From contig JBCFYV010001001.1 of assembly GCA_039000515.1 (NCBI GenBank), positions 7,433,033-7,497,032 of the forward strand: a stretch of DNA of 64,000 nt. The letters run 5' to 3'. The notes beneath the pieces are model-generated. The model ran no database searches. It was not told the DNA's origin and was given only the letters and a program-made list of their open reading frames with translations. This document shows, in pieces, positions 10,395 through 21,700 of this stretch; positions within the stretch are counted from its first letter, which is position 1; every line of letters starts with the position of its first letter. Source of the stretch: Timema cristinae. Lineage: Eukaryota > Arthropoda > Insecta > Phasmatodea > Timematidae. Both the position numbers and the translations under genes were made by a program.

Positions 10395-10620
10395 ATTTTC
10401 AGTTGACGTTTAATTTCACCCTGAACACCGGGAAGTCGCGAGAGTTGGCAATCAAGTCTCGTAGACGACTGAACAGCGGGGAGTGGCAGAAGATCTGGAT
10501 AGACTACAACGAACATCACGTGCGCTTCATGATAAACACCGATTACGAGATGTTGGACTTGCTCCCAGTGGAGGAGTTTGGTCCTTTTGAGGGAAGCATG
10601 TTCATAGGGGGGGCTACGGA
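10395..10620 (+). CDS. axo: axotactin-like exon 11: LamG 3 core
   Basis: Acceptor gtgttgttag after a long T run; donor GGA|GTAAGT at 10621. Enters in phase 1, exits in phase 2. It encodes LTFNFTLNTGKSRELAIKS, then LNSGEWQKIWIDYNEHHVRF and GSMFIGGA, a classic LamG with W-x-x-I and F-I-G-G. An alternative AG ten bases downstream would disturb the phase. Confidence 0.87.
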
Positions 10621-10897
10621 GTAAGTATACTAGTACCACAAAAATATACTACCATAAAGCCACATGGCTGACTCACTCACTGACATTAATGTTTAAACAC
10701 TTACAAATGAGCTAGAAACTTGAAATTTGGCAAACTTATAGTTTCTAGCCTGTAACCGACGGGAAAATTCCAAAAAGTAAAAAAAAAATCTAAATGGTAA
10801 AAAATCATATAATATATGGCGTCACCCTTGCAATAAGCTGGGTTGCTGAAGACAAGGCGTTTTGGGCTCGAAGGTTAAAATCTTGTTTTTATTTTTA

Positions 10898-11095
10898 ACA
10901 CTGCGCTTTACTACCCGGCTATACGCCGCTATTTACTAATTACAAAATTGGGTTATGACGAGGAAGGTTGGATTTAGAGTAAGTGTGCCCGCATTAGCGT
11001 GAAGAGAGTAGGGAAACAATTTAGGAAAACCACCCACAGTACACCTCACCGGGATTGAACCATGATCTCCCCTTCATCGTCAGTCTAGTCTATTC
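10898..11095 (-). repeat. SINE family B copy
   Basis: Reverse copy with CTGCGCTTTACTACCCGGCT on the left and TGATCTCCCCTTCATCG, the head, on the right. It is followed by a poly(C) run at 11,153-11,167. Confidence 0.7.
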
Positions 11096-11269
11096 CTCGA
11101 GAGTAACGTCTTAGAGATCTTGAATTTTCCAAGAGTTTATTTTTCTTATTATTCCCCCCCCCCCCCCATCCACTCAAATGTATGTAAAATTTCTATAAAT
11201 TATACCTCACTCATCCCTACAACATTAGCATAATTAATTAGCATGATTAATAAAATAATTGTTTACCTT

Positions 11270-11505
11270 CTTCAGTGGCTGAATGGTCTAAGGCGTCAAT
11301 CTCTTGTTAGAATGGCCTGCTGATGACGGCGAGATTGTGGATCAAATCCCAGTTGGGTCTACTGAGGGTGATTGTTATTAAATGGTTTCCCACTCTTCTT
11401 CCACGCAAATGCGGGTAGAGTACCTTTAAAATGAGTCCTTGTTCATCCCTACTCTATTAAAATAATTATCATATATGCATATAACCTGAACAGGCAGTAA
11501 GATGG
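11270..11505 (+). repeat. SINE family B copy with clear tRNA-like head
   Basis: Head AGTGGCTGAATGGTCTAAGG looks like a tRNA A-box arm, and GATCAAATCCCAGTTGGG covers the B box. The body is followed by the tail ATATAACCTGAACAGGCAGT. It is the best-preserved head of this family here. Confidence 0.75.
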
Positions 11506-11646
11506 CGTGATAGTTCTTTTAAATAATTATCTCCTGAGGAGGATTAATTGTGGTATTAAAATATTGAAGGGTAAGTGTTTAGTTCTTTACTTTTATGTGT
11601 GTTTCATTTCCCACAATTGTCTCACTGTGACGTTGCATGTTTGTAG

Positions 11647-11894
11647 GGACCTACTGAAGGTGAGTTCTGTGCGCCAAGGGCTTATCGGTTGTTTCCGAGG
11701 CCTGGTGGTAAATGGAGAGATCCTAGACATCTACTCCTACATGAGCGTCCATCTGTCAGAGATCATCAAGGACTGCAAACCGTCGTGTGATCCTAACCCA
11801 TGTAAAAACGGCGCCAAATGCAAAGAGCTGTGGAGCACTTTCCAGTGCGTCTGTGAGAACCCCTGGGCCCAAGAGGGGGCCTTTTGTGAGACCA
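11647..11894 (+). CDS. axo: axotactin-like exon 12: end of LamG 3 plus EGF
   Basis: Acceptor catgtttgtag; donor GAGACCA|GTGAGT at 11895. Enters in phase 2, exits in phase 1. It encodes VRQGLIGCFRGLVVNGEILD, then an EGF with six cysteines (CKPSCDPNPCKNGAKC, FQCVC, GAFC). The last ~40 bases of this exon, its donor and the first intron bases are repeated in the 77-bp array that follows. Confidence 0.87.
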
Positions 11895-12230
11895 GTGAGT
11901 GTAGACTCATCCAATGATGGTCCTTAAGGGATTGTGTCTGTGAGAAATCTTGGGGGCCTTTTGTGAGACCAGTGAGGGTTGAGTCTTTCAGTGATGGTCC
12001 TTAAGGGGATTATGCCTGTGAGAAATCAGGAGGCCTTTTGTGAGACCAGTGAGGGTTGAGTCTTACAGTGATGGTCCTTAAGGGGATTGTGTCTGTGAGA
12101 AATCTTGGGGACCTTTTGTGAGACCAGTGAGGGTCAAGTCTTCCAGTGTTGGTCCTTGAGGGAATTGGGTCTGTGAAAAAACTTTTTTTTTTTTTAGAAC
12201 GGTGAGGGTTGAGTCTCCTAGTGATAAGCC
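11840..12230. repeat. 77-bp tandem array seeded on the exon 12 / donor boundary
   Basis: CTTTTGTGAGACCAGTGAG recurs at 11881, 11958, 12035 and 12113, then decays into a T-run at 12,183. Each later unit repeats the end of exon 12 (GTCTGTGAGAA...GGCCTTTTGTGAGACCA), the donor GTGAG, and about 35 intronic bases (GATGGTCCTTAAGG). The exon-derived part lost GCCCAAGAG relative to exon 12. Confidence 0.88.
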
Positions 12231-12283
12231 CTGAGCTTGATGGATAATTTTTCATCACCAACTCATTCCATTGGGAAGCCATG

Positions 12284-12483
12284 TGTAGTCCAATTTTCAT
12301 AGGACATTTAGAAAAGCTACTAGATCTACTTTCACATATTCGAACGCCAATTCATGTTACATGCAGCTGTCAGTTTGATATATATTATCAACATCTAAGA
12401 ATAGTATAGTAAAATGTTATCATTGTCGACACAAAAAAAAAATACATTTATAAAAAGTCTTTCCTATGAAAATTAGACTGTAC
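12284..12483. mobile_element. MITE with TACAGTCCAATTTTCATAGG-type ends
   Basis: Left end TAGTCCAATTTTCATAGGA and right end TCCTATGAAAATTAGACTGT are inverted repeats about 200 bases apart, with an A-run inside. Related copies lie at 27,432-27,664 and 60,718-60,944. It is non-coding; the superfamily was not assigned. Confidence 0.65.
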
Positions 12484-12511
12484 TATATCAGGAAAACCTA
12501 TCAATTCTAGA

Positions 12512-12735
12512 ACGGTAGCCACATGGTCTAAAACGTCAATCTCGCAATAGACTGATGATGGAGATAGGGGCTCAAATCCCGGTCGAGTGGGCTGTTTTTT
12601 TCCCCTATAGGGTTTCCCACGCTCCTTGTAAATGCTAATACATTTCTTCTAGAGTTTACCTTCAAAGCTATTGAGATGCAAATTCGGGCATGTTAAGCGC
12701 CTATATCCATTATTTAGTGAGACCCACAGACCTAA
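12512..12735 (+). repeat. SINE family B copy
   Basis: Head ACGGTAGCCACATGGTCTAA and CTCAAATCCCGGTCGAGTGG; the body is degraded towards the 3' end. Confidence 0.65.
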
Positions 12736-12811
12736 TGAGGAACCATAATGCAATGCATTCCTATTCTTCTATTTATAAACGTCGACAAAATATCACAATT
12801 TGGAGAAACCA

Positions 12812-13010
12812 CTTCAGTGGTCACGTGGTCTAACGCACTACTATCGTATTAGACTAGACTGCTGAAGACGGGGAGGTCGGGTTCAATCCCGGTCGGGTGC
12901 ACTGAGGGTTGTTTTCCTAAATGTTTTTCCAATATCTCTCCATGAAAATGCAGGTGTATTTCCTCTAAATCAAGCCTTAATAATCCCTAACTTATTAAGG
13001 ACTCGGTGCT
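12812..13010 (+). repeat. SINE family B copy
   Basis: Head CAGTGGTCACGTGGTCTAAC and GTTCAATCCCGGTCGGGTGC, then the TCTCTCCATGAAAATGCAGG body. The 3' tail is missing. Confidence 0.7.
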
Positions 13011-13059
13011 AAAAATATATTTGGTATGCGATATTTTAGAAACTGCCATACATACGCTG

Positions 13060-13290
13060 GAGAATTCTGGCATGTGTGTTTGACGTACTAAACCTGTACT
13101 CTTTAGTCAACAAGGTTCAATGCCCAAAAATTGTTGAATTTGCGCACCAGATATGTGCAACGTTTGACAGCTAATACGTATGTTAACATATTTTATTTAC
13201 TCACATGAAATTAAATCAAACACCAGATTTTAAAGCCCAATAATAGCACCATACCAGCAAATAATAAGTTTCAAACTTTTGGTAAAAAAA
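13060..13290. repeat. dispersed repeat, copy 2 of 2 (intron 12)
   Basis: Collinear with 7,640-7,890 through AATTCTGGCATGTG, GTGCAACGTTTGACAG and CTCACATGAAATTAA. AT-rich sequence without other signals follows to 13,470. Confidence 0.55.
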
Positions 13291-13474
13291 TTATAGGGTT
13301 AGTAAGATTGTTTTATACAAGGGTCTTTTTTATTTTATTAATAACATAAAAATAATAAATAATATAATAATAATATACTAGATTGTAATAATTATTTTTA
13401 TTTATGACGATGACACAATTTTTTAAGTGGCCCTTTCTGTATTTTTCATGTTAAATGTGCTCCTTATGATTTTT

Positions 13475-13735
13475 TTTTATAATGGTGTCATACTACACGT
13501 TTGGGTTGTACACCTATGCACTAATTACGCTAATATTTTAGAAATGAGGATGGTTGCATTTGAAGGGAAAACTATCCGAATTTGCTAAAGGGGAGTGTGT
13601 AAAACCACTATATGGAAAACCACCTCAATATATCCGACTGGGATTCAAACCCCAAACTCCCGTCATCGGGGTCCTAGTCTATTAAGAGAGGGAGGCCTTG
13701 TAAACCAGACAAGTCCAACCCGCAGACCACTAGCT
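13475..13735 (-). repeat. SINE family B copy
   Basis: Reverse copy: tail complement CATACTACACGTTTGGGTTG on the left, and head CAAACTCCCGTCATCGG on the right. 13,735-14,149 is intronic with a short TAGATGTATGGA repeat near 13,865. Confidence 0.7.
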
Positions 13736-14149
13736 CAAATTTAAATATTTCAAATTGAGAAACAAACGGAAATTAAGCTCTTGTAACTGACGTTAAATCT
13801 CGTTAATTTAAATGTTGTTTCCAGAATCGTGCGTTTAGTGTTATTGTGTGACTTAGGCCTATGTATAGATGTATGGATAGATGTATGGATAGATGGATGA
13901 ATAGGTGAGGATACGGGTATGTGTGTAATTAGTGCGTGTACTATATTTATGCATTAAGTATTACAAATCTTGTGTATGACCTCAGGACAACTTGCCAAGA
14001 ACTGAATTGGGGAAAGTTTAAACATGCCGGCCTTATACCACGCAATCACTGAAGCGGGTCAACTTACGATCAAACGAGTTTGACACAGCTACTCTACTGT
14101 TTTATCCAACCTGAAATATTGACCAATCTTGATCGTCTTCCCTCCACAG

Positions 14150-14424
14150 ACATTAACGTGAAGGCGCTGACTTCCTCACACCGGAGTCTTTCCTGAAGAA
14201 GAATTACGTGAACGCCGTGACTGAGTTGGACCGTCAGATTCTCAACAACCTACTGAGGGACAACATCCTGATCAACATGAGGACCTACGAGCAACATTCA
14301 CTTGTCATGTACACGAACGATCATCTCAACAACTTCGTGCAGCTTCACATAGAGAAAGGCAGATACGTCGTGTTCACTTTCAACAGCGGACCAGAGATAT
14401 ACAATATCACCGTCGAGTACCCGG
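14150..14424 (+). CDS. axo: axotactin-like exon 13: start of LamG 4, one-base homopolymer loss
   Basis: Acceptor cttccctccacag; donor CCCGG|GTCAGT at 14425. The frame entering from exon 12 reads NINVKALT and then meets a TGA within 20 bases. One more T in the TT at 14172-14173 gives LTFLTPESFLKKNYVNAV and continues open through LLRDNILINMRTYEQHSLVM and KGRYVVFTFNSGPEIYN. It also gives the phase 1 exit that exon 14 needs. This is the third of four homopolymer losses. Confidence 0.85.
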
Positions 14425-14519
14425 GTCAGTTGACGATATAAACTATTTTACAGTACAATTTTTTTTCTTAAAAAAACCTTCCTTGCACCCCTCAAACCCA
14501 TGAGGCCCCCTTCCCCCCA

Positions 14520-14700
14520 AAAAAGTTTTTTTTTTCAAGGCCGTCTGTTTGTTTGTTACTAGGACTAGAGCCGAAACCATTCTACCGATCTGGCTAAAAT
14601 TTGGTATCTAAGGTTTTAATAATGTTCCTCAGAGAAAGGGCGAAAAGAGGAAAAAAAATCGATTTTCTCAAGCTCGGCTCTAATTATTTTATTACAATTT
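14520..14700. repeat. decayed dispersed repeat in intron 13
   Basis: GAAACCATTCTACCGATCTG and AAAATTTGGTATCTAAGGTT resemble 47,430-47,650 (GAAACCATTTCACCGTTAAG, AAACTTGGTATCTAGGGTTT). The family is unknown. The rest of intron 13 to 15,600 is AT-rich and unremarkable. Confidence 0.4.
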
Positions 14701-15624
14701 CTAACTTAGCATTCATTAACATTATAAAAATAGTTTCAATCCTCAATTTCCCACGAAAATGTCTTTGAGGGTACTTTGTATACGGAAATTTCCAATTTTG
14801 ATCATATCTCTGCAACTATATGAGATACGAAATAGCTTATAGCTGCAAAGTTGCATTACTATTAAAAGATACAGATTTTTATCAACTTTTTTTTTTTAAT
14901 TTAAAGCAAGTAGTTTCTTATATATTGGCAAATGATTTTTTTTTAATTGAGGAAGTGACCTAAAAACAGGTACATTTAAAGGAATTTACTTGGTTAAGGA
15001 ATAGTCGGGGAATTTGATCAAATTTCTGAAATCATTACATATTCAACAAAAAAAACCTTTAAAATAATCAAATTTCATTTTTCTCCAACTTAATACACAC
15101 CGCGAAACTCTATTAATACAGCTGTCTAAGTTAAAAATACTCTCAATTTTCAAGGTCAAGCTTTCCACCCACTCTGCCACGTGTATTTAGCCAAAATTGA
15201 GTCTTGGCTATGCACCTGCAAGAGAATTCGACTACGTTATAGAAGAAGAAACTAAAAAAGAATGTTTCTCACAACAATATTTTAAACCGTACTGATTGAT
15301 GTAAGGCGGTAATTTAAAACAGCAATATGAAATGAAATATAGCACTACCCGCTAACTCTTTGCTTGAGGCTGAAATCCTTTAAAACTTTCATAAATTGAC
15401 TTAATTTCAGAATGTTTAGGCATCTAAAAATATGATTACATTAAGCTGCAATCTTAATAAAATAACGATTTAATATACTTAAAAAAACTCTATGGCATAA
15501 CCTCGCAATCAAGCTATATCTACCAAATAGAGGATTGTCTGACATACACATCTCCAATAGAAATACAGTCTTGAGTTTTGCTAGTGACCGTAACCACTAA
15601 ATTACCCGTGACCTCTTGTCTCAG

Positions 15625-15774
15625 GTCTCAACAGCGGGCGTTCCGTGCAAGTCGCTATAGTCCGTACGATGCACGAGACAATTCTCCACGTGAACGATCG
15701 CAACGCTTCCACCGCCATCACAGTCAACCAGCTCACCAACTACTCCAATAGACCATGGCTAAATCCGGACAAAG
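15625..15774 (+). CDS. axo: axotactin-like exon 14: LamG 4, its 3' end amplified as a minisatellite
   Basis: Acceptor acctcttgtctcag; donor GACAAAG|GTATGT at 15775. Phase 1 in and out. It encodes LNSGRSVQVAIVRTMHETIL, then VNDRNASTAI and LTNYSNRPWLNPDK. Reading past the donor meets ATG then TAG in the coding frame, so only the first donor gives a normal product. The last ~46 exon bases, the donor and ~28 intron bases form the unit of the large array downstream. About 110 further copies of this donor follow. Confidence 0.85.
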
Positions 15775-18700
15775 GTATGTAGTCACTGCTATATCTATTG
15801 AGAATTTGATCAAATACTCCAATAGACTGAGGTTGAATCCGGACAAAGGTATTTAGTCACTGCTATATCTATAGAGGAGCTCACCAACTACTCCAATAGA
15901 CCGTGGCTGAATCCGGACAAAGGTATGTAGTCACTGCTAGATCTATAGAGGAGCTCAGCAACTACTCCAATAGACCGTGGCTGAATCCGGACAAAGGTAT
16001 GTAGTCACTGCTATATCTATAAAGGATTTCAGCAACTACTCCAATAGACCGTGGCCGAATCCGGACAAAGGTATGTAGTCACTGCTAGATCTATAGAGGA
16101 GCTCACCTACTCCTCCAATAGACCGTGGCTGAATCCGGACAAAGGTATGTAGTCACTGCTAGATCTATAGAGGAGCTCAGCAACTACTCCAATAGACCAT
16201 GGCTGAATCCGGACAAAGGTATGTAGTCACTGCTAGATCTATAGAGGAGCTCACCAACTACTCCAATAGACCGTGGCCGAATCCGGACAAAGGTATGTAG
16301 TCACTGCTAGATCTATAGAGGAGCTCACCAACTGCTCCAATAGACGTGGCCGAATCCGGACAAAGGTATGTAGTCACTGCTAGATCTATAGAGGAGCTCA
16401 CCAACTACTCCAATAGACTGTGGCCGAATCCGGACAAAGGTATGTAGTCACTGCTAGATCTATAGAGGAGCTCAGCAACTACTCCAATAGACTGTGGCCG
16501 AATCCGGATAAAGGTATGTAGTCACTGCTAGATCTATAGAGGAGCTCACCAACTACTCCAATAGACCATGGCTGAATCCGGACAAAGGTATGTAGTCACT
16601 GCTAGATCTATAGAGGAGCTCACCAACTACTCCAATAGACCGTGGCCGAATCCGGACAAAGGTATGTAGTCACTGCTATATCTATAGAGGAGCTCACCAA
16701 CTACTCCAATAGACCGTGGCCGAATCCGGACAAAGGTATGTAGTCACTGCTAGATCTATAGAGGAGCTCACCAACTGCTCCAATAGACCGTGGCCGAATC
16801 CGGACAAAGGTATGTAGTCACTGCTAGATCTATAGAGGAGCTCACCAACTGCTCCAATAGACCGTGGCTGAATCCGGACAAAGGTATGTAGTCACTGCTA
16901 GATCTATAGAGGAGCTCAGCAACTACTCCAATAGACCATGGCTGAATCCGGACAAAGGTATGTAGTCACTGCTAGATCTATAGAGGAGCTCACCAACTAC
17001 TCCAATAGACCGTGGCCGAATCCGGACAAAGGTATGTAGTCATGCTAATCTATAGAGGAGCTCAGCAACTACTCCAATAGACCGTGGCAGAATCCGGACA
17101 AAGGTATGTAGTCACTGCTAGATCTATAGAGGAGCTCACCAACTACTCCAATAGACCTGGCTGAATCCGGACAAAGGTATGTAGTCACTGCTAGATCTAT
17201 AGAGGAGCTCACAACTACTCCAATAGACCTGGTAATCCGACAAAGGTATGTAGTCACTGCTAGATCTATAGAGGAGCTCACCAACTCTCCAATAGACCGT
17301 GGCGAATCCGGACAAAGGTATGTAGTCACTGCTAGATCTATAGAGGAGCTCAGCAACTACTCCAATAGACTGAGGTTTAATCCGACAAAGGTATGTAGTC
17401 ACTGCTAGATCTATAGAGGAGCTCACCAACTGCTCCAATAGACCGTGGCCGAATCCGGACAAAGGTATGTAGTCACTGCTAGATCTATAGAGGAGCTCAG
17501 CAACTACTCCAATAGACCGTGGCTGAATCCGGACAAAGGTATGTAGTCACTGCTAGATCTATAGAGGAGCTCAGCAACTACTCCAATAGACCGTGGCTGA
17601 ATCCGGACAAAGGTATGTAGTCACTGCTAGATCTATAGAGGAGCTCACCAACTACTCCAATAGACCGTGGCTGAATCCGGACAAAGGTATGTAGTCACTG
17701 CTAGATCTATAGAGGAGCTCACAACTACTCCAATAGACCGTGGCTGAATCCGGACAAAGGTATGTAGTCACTGCTAGATCTATAGAGGAGCTCAGCAACT
17801 ACTCCAATAGACCGTGGCGAATCCGGACAAAGGTATGTAGTCACTGCTAGATCTATAGAGGAGCTCACCTACTCCTCCAATAGACCGTGGTCGAATCCGG
17901 ACAAAGGTATGTAGTCACTGCTAGATCTATAGAGGAGCTCACCAACTACTCCAATAGACCGTGGCCGAATCCGGACAAAGGTATGTAGTCACTGCTAGAT
18001 CTATAGAGGAGCTCACCTACTCTCCAATAGACCGTGGCTGAATCCGGACAAAATCCGACAAAGGTATGTAGTCACTGCTAGATCTATAGAGGAGCTCACC
18101 AACTACTCCAATAGACCGTGGCCGAATCCGGACAAAGGTATGTAGTCACTGCTAGATCTATAGAGGAGCTCACCAACTACTCCAATAGACGTGGCGAATC
18201 CGGACAAAGGTATGTAGTCACTGCTAGATCTATAGAGGAGCTCACCAACTACTCCAATAGACCGTGGCGAATCCGGACAAAGGTATGTAGTCACTGCTAG
18301 ATCTATAGAGGAGCTCACAACTACTCCAATAGACTGGCTGAATCCGGACAAAGGTATGTAGTCACTGCTAGATCTATAGAGGAGCTCACCAACTACTCCA
18401 ATAGACCTGGCTGAATCCGGACAAAGGTATGTAGTCACTGCTAATCTATAGAGGAGCTCACAACTACTCCAATAGACCGTGGCTGAATCCGGACAAAGTA
18501 TGTAGTCACTGCTAGATCTATAGAGGAGCTCACCAACTACTCCAATAGACTGCGAATCCGGACAAAGGATGTAGTCACTGCTAATCTATAGAGGAGCTCA
18601 GCAACTACTCCAATAGACGGCTGAATCCGACAAAGGTATTAGTCACTGCTAGATCTATAGAGGAGCTCACCAACTACTCCAATAGACCGGGAATCCGACA

Positions 18701-21700
18701 AAGTATGTAGTCACTGCTAGATCTATAGAGGAGCTCAGCAACTACTCCATAGACCGAGGTGAATCCGACAAAGTATTAGTCACTGCTAGATCTATAGAGG
18801 AGCTCACCAACTCTCCAATAGACCTGCGAACCCGGACAAAGGTATGTAGTCACTGCTAGATCTATAGAGGAGCTCACCAACTCTCCAATAGACCTGGCTG
18901 AATCCGGACAAAGGTATGTAGTCACTGCTAGATCTATAGAGAGCTCACAACTACTCCAATAGACCTGGCTGAATCCGGACAAAGGTATGTAGTCACTGCT
19001 AGATCTATAGAGAGCTCACCAACTACTCCAATAGACCGTGGCTGAATCCGGACAAAGGTATGTAGTCACTGCTAGATCTATAGAGGAGCTCACAACTATC
19101 CCAATAGACCGTGGCGAATCCGGACAAAGGTATGTAGTCACTGCTAGATCTATAGAGGAGCTCAGCAACTACTCCAATAGACCGTGGCGAATCCGACAAA
19201 GGTATGTAGTCACTGCTAGATCTATAGAGGAGCTCACCACTCTCCAATAGACCGTGGCGAATCCGGACAAAGGTATGTAGTCACTGCTAGATCTATAGAG
19301 GAGCTCACAACTACTCCAATAGACCGTGGCGAATCCGGACAAAGGTATGTAGTCACTGCTAGATCTATAGAGGAGCTCACCAACTACTCCAATAGACCGT
19401 GGCTGAATCCGGACAAAGGTATGTAGTCACTGCTAGATCTATAGAGGAGCTCAGCAACTACTCCAATAGACCGTGCGAATCCGGACAAAGGTATGTAGTC
19501 ACTGCTAGATCTATAGAGGAGCTCACCAACTACTCCAATAGACCTGGCTGAATCCGGACAAAGGTATGTAGTCACTGCTAGATCTATAGAGGAGCTCAGC
19601 AACTACTCCAATAGACCGTGGTTAATCCGGACAAAGGTATGTAGTCACTGCTAGATCTATAGAGGAGCTCACCAACTACTCCAATAGACCGATGGCTGAA
19701 TCCGGACAAAGGTATGTAGTCACTGCTAGATCTATAGAGGAGCTCAGCAACTACTCCAATAGACCGTGGCAATCCGGACAAAGGTATGTAGTCACTGCTA
19801 GATCTATAGAGGAGCTCACCAACTACTCCAATAGACATGGTGAATCCGACAAAGGTATGTAGTCACTGCTAGATCTATAGAGGAGCTCAGCCAACTACTC
19901 CAATAGACCTGGCTAATCCGACAAAGGTATGTAGTCACTGCTAGATCTATAGAGGAGCTCAGCAACTACTCCAATAGACTGGTAAATCCGACAAAGGTAT
20001 GTAGTCACTGCTAGATCTATAGAGGAGCTCACCAACTACTCCAATAGACTGAGTTTAATCCGGACAAAGGTATGTAGTCACTGCTAGATCTATAGAGGAG
20101 CTCACCAACTGCTCCAATAGACCGTGGCGAATCCGACAAAGTATGTAGTCACTGCTAGATCTATAGAGGAGCTCACCAACTACTCCAATAGACTGAGGTT
20201 TAATCCGTACAAAGGTATGTAGTCACTGCTAGATCTATAGAGGAGCTCACCAACTGCTCCAATAGACCGTGGCCGAATCCGGACAAAGGTATGTAGTCAC
20301 TGCTAGATCTATAGAGGAGCTCACCAACTACTCCAATAGACTGAGGTTAATCCGTACAAAGGTATGTAGTCACTGCTAGATCTATAGAGGAGCTCACCAA
20401 CTCTCCAATAGACCGTGGCGAATCCGGACAAAGGTATGTAGTCACTGCTAGATCTATAGAGGAGCTCACCAACTACTCCAATAGACTGAGAATCCGGACA
20501 AAGGTATGTAGTCACTGCTAGATCTATAGAGGAGCTCACCAACTACTCCAATAGACCATGGCTGAATCCGACAAAGGTATGTAGTCACTGCTAGATCTAT
20601 AGAGGAGCTCAGCCAACTACTCCAATAGACCCTGAGGTAATCCGACAAAGGTATGTAGTCACTGCTAGATCTATAGAGGAGCTCACCAACTACTCCAATA
20701 GACTGGGTTAATCCGTACAAAGGTATGTAGTCACTGCTAGATCTATAGAGGAGCTCAGCAACTACTCCAATAGACCGTGGCTGAATCCGGACAAAGGTAT
20801 GTAGTCACTGCTAGATCTATAGAGGAGCTCAGCAACTACTCCAATAGACTGAGGCTGAATCCGTACAAAGGTATGTAGTCACTGCTAGATCTATAGAGGA
20901 GCTCACCAACTGCTCCAATAGACCGTGGCCGAATCCGTACAAAGGTATGTAGTCACTGCTAGATCTATAGAGGACTCAGCAACTACTCCAATAGACCGTG
21001 GCTGAATCCGTACAAAGGTATGTAGTCACTGCTAGATCTATAGAGGAGCTCAGCAACTACTCCAATAGACCGTGGCTGAATCCGGACAAAGGTATGTAGT
21101 CACTGCTAGATCTATAGAGGAGCTCAGCAACTACTCCAATAGACCGTGGCCGAATCCGGACAAAGGTATGTAGTCACTGCTAGATCTATAGAGGAGCTCA
21201 CCAACTACTCCAATAGACCGTGGCTGAATCGGACAAAGGTATGTAGTCACTGCTATATCTATAGAGGAGCTCACCAACTACTCCAATAGACCGTGGCTGA
21301 ATCCGGACAAAGGTATGTAAATACTGCTATATCTATAGAGGAGCTCACCAACTACTCCAATAGACCGTGGCTGAATCCGGACAAAGTATGTAGTCACTGC
21401 TAGATCTATAGAGGAGCTCACCAACTACTCCAATAGACCGTGGCTGAATCCGTACAAAGGTATGTAGTCACTGCTAGATCTATAGAGGAGCTCAGCAACT
21501 ACTCCAATAGACCGTGGCCGAATCCGACAAAGGTATGTAGTCACTGCTAATCTATTGAGAATTTGATCAAATACTCCAATAGACTGGGTTTAATCCGTAC
21601 AAAGGTATGTAGTCACTGCTAGATCTATAGAGGAGCTCAGCAACTACTCCAATAGACCGTGGCTGAATCCGGACAAAGGTATGTAGTCACTGCTAGATCT

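Noticed and set aside
18118..19250. Plus-strand frames with MAESGQRYVVTARSIEELTN repeats
   Set aside because: Wrong frame relative to exon 14 and present only because the 74-bp unit lacks a stop in that frame; frame breaks occur every few units.
17069..20720. Many minus-strand frames reading SSSIDLAVTTYLCPDS repeats
   Set aside because: They are the reverse complement of the 74-bp minisatellite, in changing frames; they contain the reverse of exon and donor sequence and are not a protein.
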